64,000 nt of DNA from Thioalkalivibrio thiocyanodenitrificans ARhD 1 (GCF_000378965.1 NZ_KB900536.1:1790052-1854051); one strand, 5' to 3'. Positions 1-9,988 are shown, counted from the first letter of the stretch. The notes: generated from the sequence alone by a model not told the origin. A program made the numbers and translations.

Positions 1-21
1 CCGCCTCGGGGGCGGGGTTTT
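1..21 (+). terminator. Intrinsic terminator of a gene left of the window
   Basis: A GC stem (CCGCC/GGCGG) around a five-base loop is followed by a short T run on the plus strand. It would end a plus-strand gene outside the window, converging on the peroxiredoxin gene. The tail is short, so strength is uncertain. Confidence 0.5.
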
Positions 22-47
22 CATCCTCGCGTGCCGGAACGATCCGG

Positions 48-653
48 CTATTCCATGGATGGGTTCCAGACCTTCCAGACCTTCCCGACCAGGTCCGGCC
101 CCGGCTTGAGGGTTGGCTTGCCCGGCTCCCAGCCGGCGGGGCAGGCCTCTTTGCCTCCGGTAGCACGTATGTGCTGGAACGCCTGAATCTGACGTATGGT
201 CTCGGCAAGTTTGCGTCCGACCGGCGGTGTCATCACCTCCATGGCCTGGATCACGCCATCGGGATCAATGATGAAGCGGCCGCGGAGTTCCACCCCCTGA
301 TTTTCGTCCCAGCACCCGTACGCGCGACCGACATGACCTGCCTGGTCGGCGACCATGTGGAAGGGCACGCCCCCTTCCACCATTTTGTCCAACTCCTCCT
401 CATTCCAGATCTTGTGGACGAAATGACTGTCCACGCTGACCGAGATGACTTCGACACCCAGATCCTGCAGCTTCTGATAGTTTGCGGCGACCGCCGACAC
501 TTCAGTAGCTCAGACGAAGGTGAAATCACCTGGATAGAAACAAAGCATCACCCACTTGCCCGCATACTCCGACAGCGTCACGCTGGTGAAACCGCCCTTG
601 TAATGGGCGGGTGCGGTGAAGTCGGGCGCCTTCTGTCCGACACGCACACTCAT
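48..653 (-). CDS. Selenocysteine-containing 2-Cys peroxiredoxin (AhpC/Prx1 type)
   Basis: Thiol-dependent peroxidase reducing hydrogen peroxide and organic peroxides in the cytoplasm. The reading frame is interrupted by one TGA (510-512) exactly where AhpC/Prx1 proteins carry the peroxidatic Cys: the context FYPGDFTFV-x-ATEVSA matches the usual FTFVCPTE motif. Both sides are in the same frame, giving 201 residues (normal length) with Sec at 48 and the resolving Cys at 171 in the usual EACPAGW context. A SECIS-like hairpin follows the TGA. The start at 653 follows AAGAGGTGATCAGG. An in-frame ATG at 764 with a strong GGGAGGACC site could add 37 residues and lies nearer the predicted promoter. 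A conventional frame call would wrongly split or truncate this gene. Confidence 0.9.
483..512 (-). promoter_or_regulatory. bSECIS element and UGA(Sec) codon
   Basis: On the transcript, the UGA codon (512-510) is followed by an upper stem of CGGC/GCCG with a GGUC loop (loop at 492-489), one unpaired U (497) on the 5' side of that stem, and two further pairs (U-A, G-C) below it. The bulged U and GGUC loop are the features SelB recognises in E. coli fdhF, and the loop sits at nearly the same distance from the UGA (nucleotides 21-24 here). Folding was done by eye. Confidence 0.8.
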
Positions 654-809
654 CCTGATCACCTCTTCTCTGCTGGTTGATTCGCCTGACCCGGGGGCAT
701 CAGACGGCTGCCCGCCGGCAACCGTGCCGGATACCCGGGCACACGTCAGTGGTTCATCTGCCATGACAGGTCCTCCCGACTGGCGTCGTTGACACTCATC
801 ACCTTAACC

Positions 810-838
810 TTAATAGTTGGCACCTGCGCCCGCGTCAA
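810..838 (-). promoter_or_regulatory. Predicted sigma-70 promoter of the peroxiredoxin
   Basis: TTGACG (838-833) and TATTAA (815-810) are separated by 17 bases on the minus strand. Transcription would begin near 803, about 40 bases before the upstream ATG at 764 and 150 before the ATG at 653. Confidence 0.5.
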
Positions 839-871
839 CCAGACAGCAGAAACGCACAGGGCCCGCGGTAT

Positions 872-2922
<2,051 letters not shown>

Positions 2923-2950
2923 GCAGCCCGGACGGGCTTACTGGAACATT

Positions 2951-2983
2951 GGCAAGTGGCAGGCGGCAAGTGGCGAGGAAAGT
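2951..2983. repeat. GGCAAGTGGC word repeat
   Basis: Two copies of GGCAAGTGGC separated by AGGC, followed by a degenerate partner containing GACTTG. The vocabulary is the same as the CAAGTGGC elements at 38661, 49757 and 62824. The remaining sequence from 2984 to 3216 shows no recognisable gene or element. Confidence 0.55.
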
Positions 2984-3216
2984 CAAGGACTTGCAGCAGA
3001 GCCGGTCACAAACCGTTTCAATGACAGCCATCCGGGCATAGCGTCTGGCCTCCGACGGCACCCCCGCCCGGGAGCCTGCCCCTACCGGCGCGAAACCCGG
3101 CGGTGGTTTACGCGTTCCGGTAACATTTCGTAACAAATCCGCAGAAGCCTGACATCCGGTGCTAACACGCGCACAGGCAACCTCTTGGCTCCAGCCATCT
3201 GAAGAGGAAACACCCG

Positions 3217-3711
3217 ATGTCATTCTTGCGTCCCGGCGGCCAACGCCCCCTTTTCCGCCCAATCCTTGCGGGCCTTTCCCTCGCTGTGGGTATCGGCATG
3301 GCGACAGCGGAAACCGACACACACGAAATCACCATGGATATGTTCGAAACCGACCACCGCGCTCCGCTGGTACTGAACGAAACGGAAAAGAACTATGTGC
3401 TCTGGGAGATGCGCGAGATGCTCGTCGCGGTCCAGGGGATCATCGAGGGCCTGTCCAACGAGGACATGGAACGGGTGTCCAGCGCGGCGACCGTCATGGG
3501 CACACATGCAGCGGACCAGGTACCGGCGGTAACGGTAGCCAAGCTGCCGCTGCAGTTCCGGGAATGGGCCACCGAGACCCACGAGGATTTCGATGCCATC
3601 TCCATTGCCGCGCGTTCCGGAGAGAGCCCCGACATGCTCACGTTCCGTCTATCGGGCATGCTCAACACCTGTGTCGCCTGTCACGCCACCTATCGTGTCG
3701 AGGTCGAGTGA
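3217..3711 (+). CDS. Cytochrome c'-like monohaem protein
   Basis: Secreted 164-residue protein with a signal peptide (about residues 1-31, ending ATA) and one haem site, CVACH at 152-156, very near the C-terminus. The helical, Met/Glu-rich body and C-terminal CxxCH are the layout of cytochrome c'/c556 proteins. It probably carries electrons or binds small ligands in the periplasm. A GAAGAGGAAAC site precedes the ATG. It resembles the protein at 8192 in size and haem context, and both belong to the block bounded by the kinase and regulator genes. The partner is unknown. Confidence 0.8.
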   Translation: MSFLRPGGQRPLFRPILAGLSLAVGIGMATAETDTHEITMDMFETDHRAPLVLNETEKNYVLWEMREMLVAVQGIIEGLSNEDMERVSSAATVMGTHAADQVPAVTVAKLPLQFREWATETHEDFDAISIAARSGESPDMLTFRLSGMLNTCVACHATYRVEVE

Positions 3712-3734
3712 CGGCAACCGCCCGATCTCGCGAC

Positions 3735-3781
3735 GGGGCGGCGACACCGCACACCTGTCAGGTGTGCGGTGTCGCCGCCCC
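3735..3781. terminator. 22-bp perfect palindrome between convergent genes
   Basis: Two perfect 22-base arms (starting GGGGCGGCGACACC) surround a three-base loop. It lies between the plus-strand cytochrome and the minus-strand kinase and includes the last codons of the kinase (ending ATPHT). There is no T run. It probably acts as a two-way transcript end or 3' stabiliser. Confidence 0.6.
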
Positions 3782-5125
3782 ATCGGGCATCGTGGCCCGA
3801 TCGCAGGGCTGTGAACCCGGAATACGAAGTACGGCATCGGTACCGCCTTGCGGGCACGGCAGCAGCTGCAGATCCCAGCCATTGACCTCGGCAAGCTGCC
3901 TGGCAACCGACAGGCCCAGACCACTGCCCCCGCTGTCGGAATTGCGGGACTGCTCGATGCGATAGAACGGCCGGAACACCAGCTCACGCTCCGCCTCGGG
4001 GATCCCCGGGCCTTGATCCAGCACATGAATGGCGCAGGCATCGGGCTCCCGGCGCAGCGTGATCCCGACCGGCTTGCCCCCGCCGTAACGCAACGCGTTG
4101 TCCAGCAGGTTCATCAGTACCCGGCGCAACGACACGGGCCGCGTGACGATCCTGCAGGACGGCCCCGTCACGCTCACATCCGCTCCCCCGCTGCGCCGCG
4201 CATCGTCCGCGATGGCGTCCAGCATCTCCCGCAGCACAACCGGCACCTTCTCCTCCGCCTCCAGGCCCCGCGCGATGTCCAGGAACTCCCCGATCAGGGT
4301 GTTCATGACTTCCAGATCCCCGCGCATCCTCTCGATGAGCTGGGGGTCCGAACGCGCGGACAGCAGCTCCAGCGAGAGTCCCAGGCGCGAAAGCGGGGTG
4401 CGCAGGTCGTGCGAAATACCCGCGAGCATGGTGGTGCGCGCGGCAAGCAACTCCTTCACCTGCCGCGTCATCAGGTTGAACGTGCGGGTCAGACCGGCGA
4501 TCTCCTCCGGCCCCGTCTCGGGCAGGGGCGCGGTGAACTCGCCGTGCCCCACCCGCCCGGCAGCCTCGGACAGGCGGGCCAGGGGACGGGTGATGCGGCG
4601 CACGTAAACCAGGGCAGTACCGAAGGTCAACAGGGCGCCGACGAGCAACAGCAGCACCACCACCGCGCCCGGATAGACCTCGAGCCGACGCGCAGTGAAG
4701 CCGAGCCGCACGTCCCCGGAGGCGGTCGCGATATCGACCCAGAGCCACTTATCGGAACCATTCGGGTCCTGCCCGATGACAACGGACTCCCCCGTGCGCC
4801 GCCGAAGCGCATCCTCAAGGAACTCCAGGTACGGATTGTAACGTGCCGGCGTCAACGGCCTGCCCGGCTCCGCCAGCCTGAGCCCCGCGCCCTCCACCGG
4901 GGCCGGACCCCATGTGTCCGCACCCCGATCAACCATGCCGGCGGACACCTCGGCGGTGAGCGTCATGAGCCCGGCCAGGTCGTCCGCAGAGCGTCTCGCA
5001 ATGGGGCTGATCAGAAAGTGGCCCAGCACGGCATGCGAGAACAGGTCGTACACGATCAGCGCAACGGCGATGGCCGCTGCGGTACGTGCAAACAGGCTGC
5101 GAAGGCGGGGTCTGAGGATGGTCAT
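3758..5125 (-). CDS. EnvZ-type sensor histidine kinase
   Basis: Inner-membrane sensor of 455 residues. The order is a first membrane helix (about 13-38), a periplasmic domain (about 40-150), a second helix (152-175), HAMP (about 176-230), and a HisKA domain with phospho-acceptor His239 in AGISHDLRTPLSRL. The ATPase domain shows an N box (MNLLDNALRYGGG) and G boxes (DQGPGIP, SGLGLSVAR). The dimerisation sequence is of the EnvZ/RstB kind. The likely partner is the OmpR-type regulator at 9275-9988 on the same strand; the porin and cytochrome genes lie between them on the other strand. The last residues are encoded inside a 22-bp palindrome. The signal is unknown. Confidence 0.9.
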   Translation of the reverse strand: MTILRPRLRSLFARTAAAIAVALIVYDLFSHAVLGHFLISPIARRSADDLAGLMTLTAEVSAGMVDRGADTWGPAPVEGAGLRLAEPGRPLTPARYNPYLEFLEDALRRRTGESVVIGQDPNGSDKWLWVDIATASGDVRLGFTARRLEVYPGAVVVLLLLVGALLTFGTALVYVRRITRPLARLSEAAGRVGHGEFTAPLPETGPEEIAGLTRTFNLMTRQVKELLAARTTMLAGISHDLRTPLSRLGLSLELLSARSDPQLIERMRGDLEVMNTLIGEFLDIARGLEAEEKVPVVLREMLDAIADDARRSGGADVSVTGPSCRIVTRPVSLRRVLMNLLDNALRYGGGKPVGITLRREPDACAIHVLDQGPGIPEAERELVFRPFYRIEQSRNSDSGGSGLGLSVARQLAEVNGWDLQLLPCPQGGTDAVLRIPGSQPCDRATMPDGAATPHT

Positions 5126-5394
5126 TTCACGTTCACCACGATGATGGGGCGATTGTCGCGCGCTTTTGGCTGCCGGTCATCACTCGGTAACAAACTGTTG
5201 CGACTCCGCAATACACCGGAAACCACAACGATCCAGCGTATTTGGTGCAAGACCGTGAAAGGCGCGGTGGGCGCGCGGCACCCGGGACCGGCAAGGGTCC
5301 TGTGTGCCCCCGGCGCCGACCGCAGCAACCGACGGAACGATCAAAAAACGAACGGAGCGCGGATACAAACCACCACTCAGAGAGGATCGTAACG

Positions 5395-6423
5395 ATGAAG
5401 GCAACAAGAACAAGGCAATGCGCCGTCGCCCTGCTGGCGGCGGGTACCCTGCTGGTTTCCACCGGGGCCGACGCGGAAGTGGATATCTGGGGTCAGATCC
5501 ACCTCTCGTTTGACCATGTAGACGACGGCACGGAGACCCGCAGCGCCGTCGCCAGTAACACCTCCATACTGGGCCTTCGCGGATCGGAGGACCTGGGCGA
5601 GGACTCGCGCTTCGTGTGGCAGATCGCACAGGTGATCAACATGGACGGCACGGGCAGTGCAACCTTCACGACCTTCAACAGTTTTGCCGGACTGACCGGC
5701 CCTTGGGGGCGGGCCATCATCGGCATCCATGACACGCCGTTCAAGCAGTTCAACGACCAGCTCAACCCCTTCGCGGCGACACTGGGGGACAACCGCACCC
5801 TCATGGGCACGGGGGAGGTTCCGGGGGCACATTACAACGTGCGCTCGCGAAACGTGGTGATGTACACCACGCCGAACATGAACGGGCTTCAGGGCATGAT
5901 CGCCTACAGCACCGATTACCGGGGGCAAGGCCGGGACGAGGACATCTGGAGCGCCAATGTCCGCTACACCACCGGCCAATATCAGATCGGTCTGGCCTAC
6001 GAGGATCACGACGAGGTCGACGGCAGCAGCGCCCTGCGGCTGGGCGGACGTGTCAACCTGGGTCAGTTCCAGATCGGCGGCGTATACGAAATCATCGACG
6101 GTGACGCGGCGCGCTCCCCCCATCTGGACCGCGACGCCTGGAGCCTTTGGGGCGCATACAAGACCGGCCCCTACACCCTGCGCGCCCTGTACTCGGAGGT
6201 GGACTCCTACTCGGGAACCAGTGACACGGGTGCCAGCCTCTGGACCGCCGGGGTCTGGCGGGCACTGTCCGAGCGAACCCGGATCTACGCCGTCTACGCC
6301 GCCATCGACAACGATGCCGCGAGCCGGCGCGCACTGGGACGTTGGGGACACGGGGAGCATTACGTCCCGGAGGCCGGTGACAACCCCGGGGGGATCTCGC
6401 TCGGCCTGTTCCACAGATTCTAG
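5395..6423 (+). CDS. Gram-negative general porin (OmpC/porin_4 type)
   Basis: Outer-membrane trimeric beta-barrel porin of 342 residues with a signal peptide (about 1-27, cleaved after ADA). The mature N-terminus EVDIWGQIHL, the motif LGLRGSEDLG and a terminal Phe (GLFHRF) are typical of neutral and anionic porins. AGAGGATCG precedes the ATG. It is divergent from the kinase gene; the 269-base gap between them must hold both promoters, though no clear hexamers were found. An EnvZ-type kinase beside a porin suggests OmpR-like control, an inference from the family. Confidence 0.9.
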   Translation: MKATRTRQCAVALLAAGTLLVSTGADAEVDIWGQIHLSFDHVDDGTETRSAVASNTSILGLRGSEDLGEDSRFVWQIAQVINMDGTGSATFTTFNSFAGLTGPWGRAIIGIHDTPFKQFNDQLNPFAATLGDNRTLMGTGEVPGAHYNVRSRNVVMYTTPNMNGLQGMIAYSTDYRGQGRDEDIWSANVRYTTGQYQIGLAYEDHDEVDGSSALRLGGRVNLGQFQIGGVYEIIDGDAARSPHLDRDAWSLWGAYKTGPYTLRALYSEVDSYSGTSDTGASLWTAGVWRALSERTRIYAVYAAIDNDAASRRALGRWGHGEHYVPEAGDNPGGISLGLFHRF

Positions 6424-6429
6424 ACGCCA

Positions 6430-6494
6430 GCCGGGTCCGCAGGCCCCTGACAGTCCGCTCTCCCAGGAGCCCTAGGGATCGCTGCGGACCCGGC
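6430..6494. repeat. 13-bp inverted repeat after the porin gene
   Basis: GCCGGGTCCGCAG (6430-6442) and its exact complement (6482-6494) enclose 39 bases, seven bases after the porin stop. It may end or stabilise the porin transcript before soxX. No T tail is present. Confidence 0.5.
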
Positions 6495-6580
6495 ACATGC
6501 CTGGATCCAGATGAATTCCCGCGGGTCGCTCGAGACTCATGCTAGGCGGCCCGCGGGGGCTTTCCCGAGGGATTGATACC

Positions 6581-7060
6581 ATGTACGCAAAACGAATCAC
6601 TCGCCACCTGATGCGAACCCTTCCGCTGCTGACCCTGTGCCTGTCGGCCTACGCCGACACGCCGGCAAACCGCCCCGCGGGCGGCCCGCCGTTCGCACAA
6701 TGGCCCTGTTACAGCTACACGTTGCCCTGCGGCGCCCTGTCCACCCGGCCGGCCCGCACCGCCGAGCCGCCGGCGGCACTTGCCGGCGACCCGGACCGGG
6801 GCCGCGCCCTGGCACACAACCGGCGCAAGGGCAACTGCCTGACCTGCCACGAGATGCAGGGCGGGACCCAGGGAGGGACGGTGGCACCGGACCTGAGCCA
6901 GTACGCCACGTGGGGGCGATCCGACGGGGAGATCTATGCGCGCATCTTCGATCAACGCGCTTTCATTCCCGGTACCGTCATGCCCCCCTTCGGCACGAAC
7001 GAGATCCTGACCGAACAGGAGATCATGGACATCGTCTCCTACCTGAAGAACTCGAGGTGA
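6581..7060 (+). CDS. soxX: Sulfur-oxidation c-type cytochrome SoxX
   Basis: Periplasmic monohaem subunit of SoxXA, which accepts electrons when thiosulfate is oxidatively joined to the SoxY swinging arm. The protein has 159 residues with a signal peptide ending near AYA (24). The haem site CLTCH is at 86-90, and the distal Met134 lies in TVMPPFG; DQRAFIPGT and IMDIVSYL also fit SoxX. It is immediately followed by soxA (3-base gap). A Cys pair at 43 and 50 in the N-terminal extension is unusual. soxYZ and soxB are not in the window. Confidence 0.88.
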   Translation: MYAKRITRHLMRTLPLLTLCLSAYADTPANRPAGGPPFAQWPCYSYTLPCGALSTRPARTAEPPAALAGDPDRGRALAHNRRKGNCLTCHEMQGGTQGGTVAPDLSQYATWGRSDGEIYARIFDQRAFIPGTVMPPFGTNEILTEQEIMDIVSYLKNSR

Positions 7061-7063
7061 ACC

Positions 7064-8008
7064 ATGTACATGCATAACAGAATCGGCGCCCAAACGAAGC
7101 GCGCCAGGGTGGGCGGCGCACTGGTGGCCATCGCGCTGGCGGCTGGCGCGGGCACGGTGGCGGCCCAGCAGAGCGGTGCACGGGAATACGTACCCTTCGA
7201 CGACATCGACCCGACCCTCGGCCATCTCGCCGACATGGAATTCTCCGGCACCGTGCGCTACTGGAAGGACGAGGAGACCCTGCGCCGGCACCTGTCATGG
7301 GTCGGGGACCCGGAGAACGAATGGAAGCTCAACTACAAGCATCGCGACCTGGAGTACGACGAGCTGCACGGCGGGCACTTCTACCTGGAAGAGGGTGAGG
7401 CGGCCTTCAGGGAACTGAGCGAACGGCATCCCGGGTTCGCCGGCTGCATCGGCTGGGGCGAGGCCGATCTGGTCGGGGCCGCCACCCAGTACCCGCGCTA
7501 CGATCCGGAGACGAACGCCATCTGGACCCTGGAGGGACGGATCGAGCACTGCGCCAAGGCAATCGCGGGGCAGGAACTGCCCCAGGGCAGCCCGGGCAAC
7601 ACGCGTCTCTCCCTGTACGTCAAGTCGCTGAGCCATGGCATGCCTATCGACATGGACATCGGGCAACCGGCACTGCGCATCGCCTACGAACGGGGCAAGG
7701 GCCTGTTCTACATGAAAGCGGGGCAGTTCAACTTCGCCTGTGCCACCTGTCACTCTCCCAGGACACCGGTCATGGGACGCAGGTTGCGCGGTCAGACGTC
7801 GACGACACCGTTCGCCTTCGTCGCCCATTTCCCGACGTATCGCAGCCCCAGGGGGACCGTGGAGACCCTGCAGGAGCGCATCGGGCTGTGCAGCCGCCAG
7901 ATGCGCGTCATGCCGCTGCGCCCCGGCGATCCGGCCTACGTAGATCTAGAGGTCTTCCTCACCGCCCTGTCCAACGGCTACCCGATCGTCTCGCCGGGTG
8001 TCCGCTGA
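7064..8008 (+). CDS. soxA: Sulfur-oxidation c-type cytochrome SoxA (single-haem form)
   Basis: Catalytic subunit of SoxXA, 314 residues, exported by an N-terminal signal (about 1-34). Only one CxxCH is present (CATCH, 226-230). In place of the N-terminal haem of dihaem SoxA there are Cys128 and Cys163, which probably form the disulfide seen in single-haem SoxA. Cys276 in GLCSRQMR fits the active-site persulfide Cys that ligates the haem. It is translated together with soxX. In this cluster it is accompanied by cytochrome c'-like proteins rather than soxYZB. Confidence 0.9.
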   Translation: MYMHNRIGAQTKRARVGGALVAIALAAGAGTVAAQQSGAREYVPFDDIDPTLGHLADMEFSGTVRYWKDEETLRRHLSWVGDPENEWKLNYKHRDLEYDELHGGHFYLEEGEAAFRELSERHPGFAGCIGWGEADLVGAATQYPRYDPETNAIWTLEGRIEHCAKAIAGQELPQGSPGNTRLSLYVKSLSHGMPIDMDIGQPALRIAYERGKGLFYMKAGQFNFACATCHSPRTPVMGRRLRGQTSTTPFAFVAHFPTYRSPRGTVETLQERIGLCSRQMRVMPLRPGDPAYVDLEVFLTALSNGYPIVSPGVR

Positions 8009-8018
8009 CGGTGCCGTC

Positions 8019-8050
8019 CGGAACCCCGGGTACGTCAAACCGGGGTTCCG
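8019..8050. repeat. 11-bp hairpin after soxA
   Basis: CGGAACCCCGG and its exact complement flank a 10-base loop, 11 bases past the soxA stop. It may be a transcript end or stabiliser separating soxXA from the next cytochrome gene; there is no T run. Confidence 0.5.
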
Positions 8051-8191
8051 CGCATCCGCCGGCTGGTGGCGCGGAGCCCCTCGTAACACCCTGTAACACT
8101 TGCCCGCCGGCCGGACACAGAAGGGAAACGGCACCGGGGCCACAATGGCGTTGCAAGGCATCAGTTATCCAGTTATCAGAAAGGTGTGCAC

Positions 8192-8710
8192 ATGAAAAAC
8201 AGTATCACCAAGGTGCTCGCAGGCGCGGGCCTCGTCGTTCTCCTGGTCACTATGGCCCATACGCCGGGCGTACACGCACAGGAGGAGCGGGCCGCCCTTG
8301 GACCGCAGCTCAGCGAGCGACTCCGGACTCTGCTCCGCGAGGAAATGAACCTCATCCAGTCCGGCATGGAGCGTGCCCTGATCGCCATCGCCGCCGGAGA
8401 CCACCAGACGGTCTACGAGAACGGACGCGACATCTACCGGAGCTTCATTCTCAAGCAGCAGCTCACCGAGGCCGACCGCAGTGAACTCATGGCGGTCGCG
8501 CCCGCGGGATTCATCGAACTGGACGGCTCATTTCATGACACCGCGCACAAACTGGCGAAGGCCGGGCGGGACGAGGACCCCGAGTTGCAGGCCTTCTACT
8601 TCTCGAGGCTGGTGGAGAGCTGCACCGTCTGCCACGCCCGCTATGCCGGCGACCGCTTCCCCGGCCTGAACCGCCTGGGCGAGTCGGACAGCGGCCACCA
8701 CCATCACTGA
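8192..8710 (+). CDS. Cytochrome c'-like monohaem protein with His-rich tail
   Basis: Secreted 172-residue protein with a signal peptide of about 29 residues (ending VHA). Its single haem site is CTVCH at 144-148, close to the C-terminus, as in the protein at 3217. The mature part is predicted helical. It ends in four consecutive His residues after a Gly/Ser/Asp stretch, a possible metal site. The ATG at 8192 is preceded by AAGGTG; a GTG two codons earlier is possible. It follows soxXA and precedes another cytochrome by 19 bases. It could be an electron acceptor or a stress-binding protein; the exact role is unknown. Confidence 0.75.
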   Translation: MKNSITKVLAGAGLVVLLVTMAHTPGVHAQEERAALGPQLSERLRTLLREEMNLIQSGMERALIAIAAGDHQTVYENGRDIYRSFILKQQLTEADRSELMAVAPAGFIELDGSFHDTAHKLAKAGRDEDPELQAFYFSRLVESCTVCHARYAGDRFPGLNRLGESDSGHHHH

Positions 8711-8729
8711 TCCCGGAGGGAGCGGATCC

Positions 8730-9191
8730 ATGGGCAAACACCTCGCGTTTCTCCTTGCCGCGGTCGTCACCGGACTGGCCATGACCGGCACGGCCGCCTC
8801 GGAAGTCACCTACCGGGATCACGTGCGCCCCTTGTGGGAGAACCGCTGCGCCACCTGTCATGGTGCCGAATCGCCTTACCTGGGCGATTTCGAGGAGGAT
8901 GAGGCGCGCTACGAGGCCGAACTCAAGGGGCCGCGCATGGACACCTATGCCGACCTGATCTTCTTCGTGGCATGGCCCGACACGGGCGCGCTGATGCGCC
9001 GCCTGGACGACGGCTCCAACACCGCCGACGGGAAGCCGGGCAACATGTACGAGCATCTCGGTGAAACCGAAGCGGAACGCCAGAGGAACCTGGCCATCTT
9101 CAAGACCTGGGTGGGGGAGGAGGCCTGGACCATGAAACGCCCCCGTGACATCACCCGGGAGGAGCTGGAGCGGTTCCGGCTGGCCTACTGA
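8730..9191 (+). CDS. Small periplasmic c-type cytochrome
   Basis: 153-residue exported protein with a signal peptide ending near TAA (23) and one haem site, CATCH at 40-44, in the context VRPLWENRCATCHG. That context resembles the planctomycete-type cytochrome domain. The remainder is acidic with no other recognised domain. A strong GGAGGGAGCGG site precedes the ATG. It is the last gene of the plus-strand block and is followed by an intrinsic terminator, so it probably shares a transcript with the upstream cytochrome c'-like gene. Function beyond electron transfer is not evident. Confidence 0.75.
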   Translation: MGKHLAFLLAAVVTGLAMTGTAASEVTYRDHVRPLWENRCATCHGAESPYLGDFEEDEARYEAELKGPRMDTYADLIFFVAWPDTGALMRRLDDGSNTADGKPGNMYEHLGETEAERQRNLAIFKTWVGEEAWTMKRPRDITREELERFRLAY

Positions 9192-9250
9192 TACACAGCG
9201 CGCGGGGAATGGATTACCCCCGGGGTCCGACCGGTTGTCTGACGGGCTTA

Positions 9251-9276
9251 CCCGCCTCCACGAGGCGGGTTCTTTT
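9251..9276 (+). terminator. Intrinsic terminator of the cytochrome block
   Basis: Perfect 8-bp stem CCCGCCTC/GAGGCGGG with a three-base loop, followed by TTCTTTT on the plus strand. It overlaps the stop codon of the convergent regulator gene. Confidence 0.85.
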
Positions 9277-9988
9277 ATCGCCGCTGCCCGGAAGGTGTAA
9301 ACACATAACCCACGCCCCAGACCGTGCGAATGTAGCGCGGCGAGGCGGGGTCTTCCTCGATCTTGCGCCGCAGGCGGGTCACGCGCACGTCGACACTGCG
9401 GTCGAAAGGGGAACGTTCGTACCCCTTGAGCAGGTCCAGGAGCTTGTCGCGGCTCAGAACGCTGTTGGCGTGTTCGGCGAACACTCGCAGCAGGGCGAGA
9501 TCCCCCGCCGTAAGGGCGACCTCCTCCCCGTCCCGCGTGAGCATGTAGCCGTCGAGATCGAGGCGGAACGGGCCGAAGGCCACGATACGCCGATGATCCT
9601 CCGCCGCGATCTCCTGCCGGACCCTGCGCCGCAGCACCGCCCGGATGCGCGCCAGCAGTTCACGCGGGTTGAAGGGCTTGGGCAGGTAGTCGTCCGCGCC
9701 CACCTCCAGGCCGACGATGCGATCGACCTCCTCGCCCCTCGCCGAGAGCATGATCACCGGCCAGTCGTGCCGGGCGCGCAGGCGCCGCGCGATCGTCAGG
9801 CCGTCCTCACCCGGGAGCATCAGGTCGAGGATGATCAGATCGGGTGTGTTCGCGACCAGATACTCGTCCATAGCGCGACCGTCAGGAACGGCCGCCGCCT
9901 GGTAGCCATCCTCCTGGAGATAGCGCTGCAACAGGTCCCGAAGCCCCTGATCGTCATCGACGATGAGTATGGTCTCGCTGGCGTTCAT
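9275..9988 (-). CDS. OmpR-family response regulator
   Basis: DNA-binding regulator of 237 residues (OmpR is 239). The receiver domain has the acidic pocket in IVDDD (10-13) and phospho-acceptor Asp55 in LIILDLMLPG, with the conserved Lys in LPKPF. A winged-helix DNA-binding domain follows and ends YIRTVWGVGYVF. The start at 9988 gives the usual length; ATG at 10000 and GTG at 10018 are alternatives. The likely partner kinase is at 3758-5125 on the same strand, and the order regulator-then-kinase matches ompR-envZ, but 4.1 kb of opposite-strand genes separate them. Probable targets include the porin next to the kinase. Confidence 0.9.
   Translation of the reverse strand: MNASETILIVDDDQGLRDLLQRYLQEDGYQAAAVPDGRAMDEYLVANTPDLIILDLMLPGEDGLTIARRLRARHDWPVIMLSARGEEVDRIVGLEVGADDYLPKPFNPRELLARIRAVLRRRVRQEIAAEDHRRIVAFGPFRLDLDGYMLTRDGEEVALTAGDLALLRVFAEHANSVLSRDKLLDLLKGYERSPFDRSVDVRVTRLRRKIEEDPASPRYIRTVWGVGYVFTPSGQRR

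Noticed and set aside
48-764. Two overlapping broken genes or a pseudogene for peroxiredoxin
   Set aside because: The frame is unbroken apart from one TGA at the catalytic position with a SECIS-like hairpin, which fits Sec decoding better than decay.
3848-5392. 514-codon open frame antisense to the histidine kinase
   Set aside because: Composition and lack of motifs indicate a shadow of the kinase gene.
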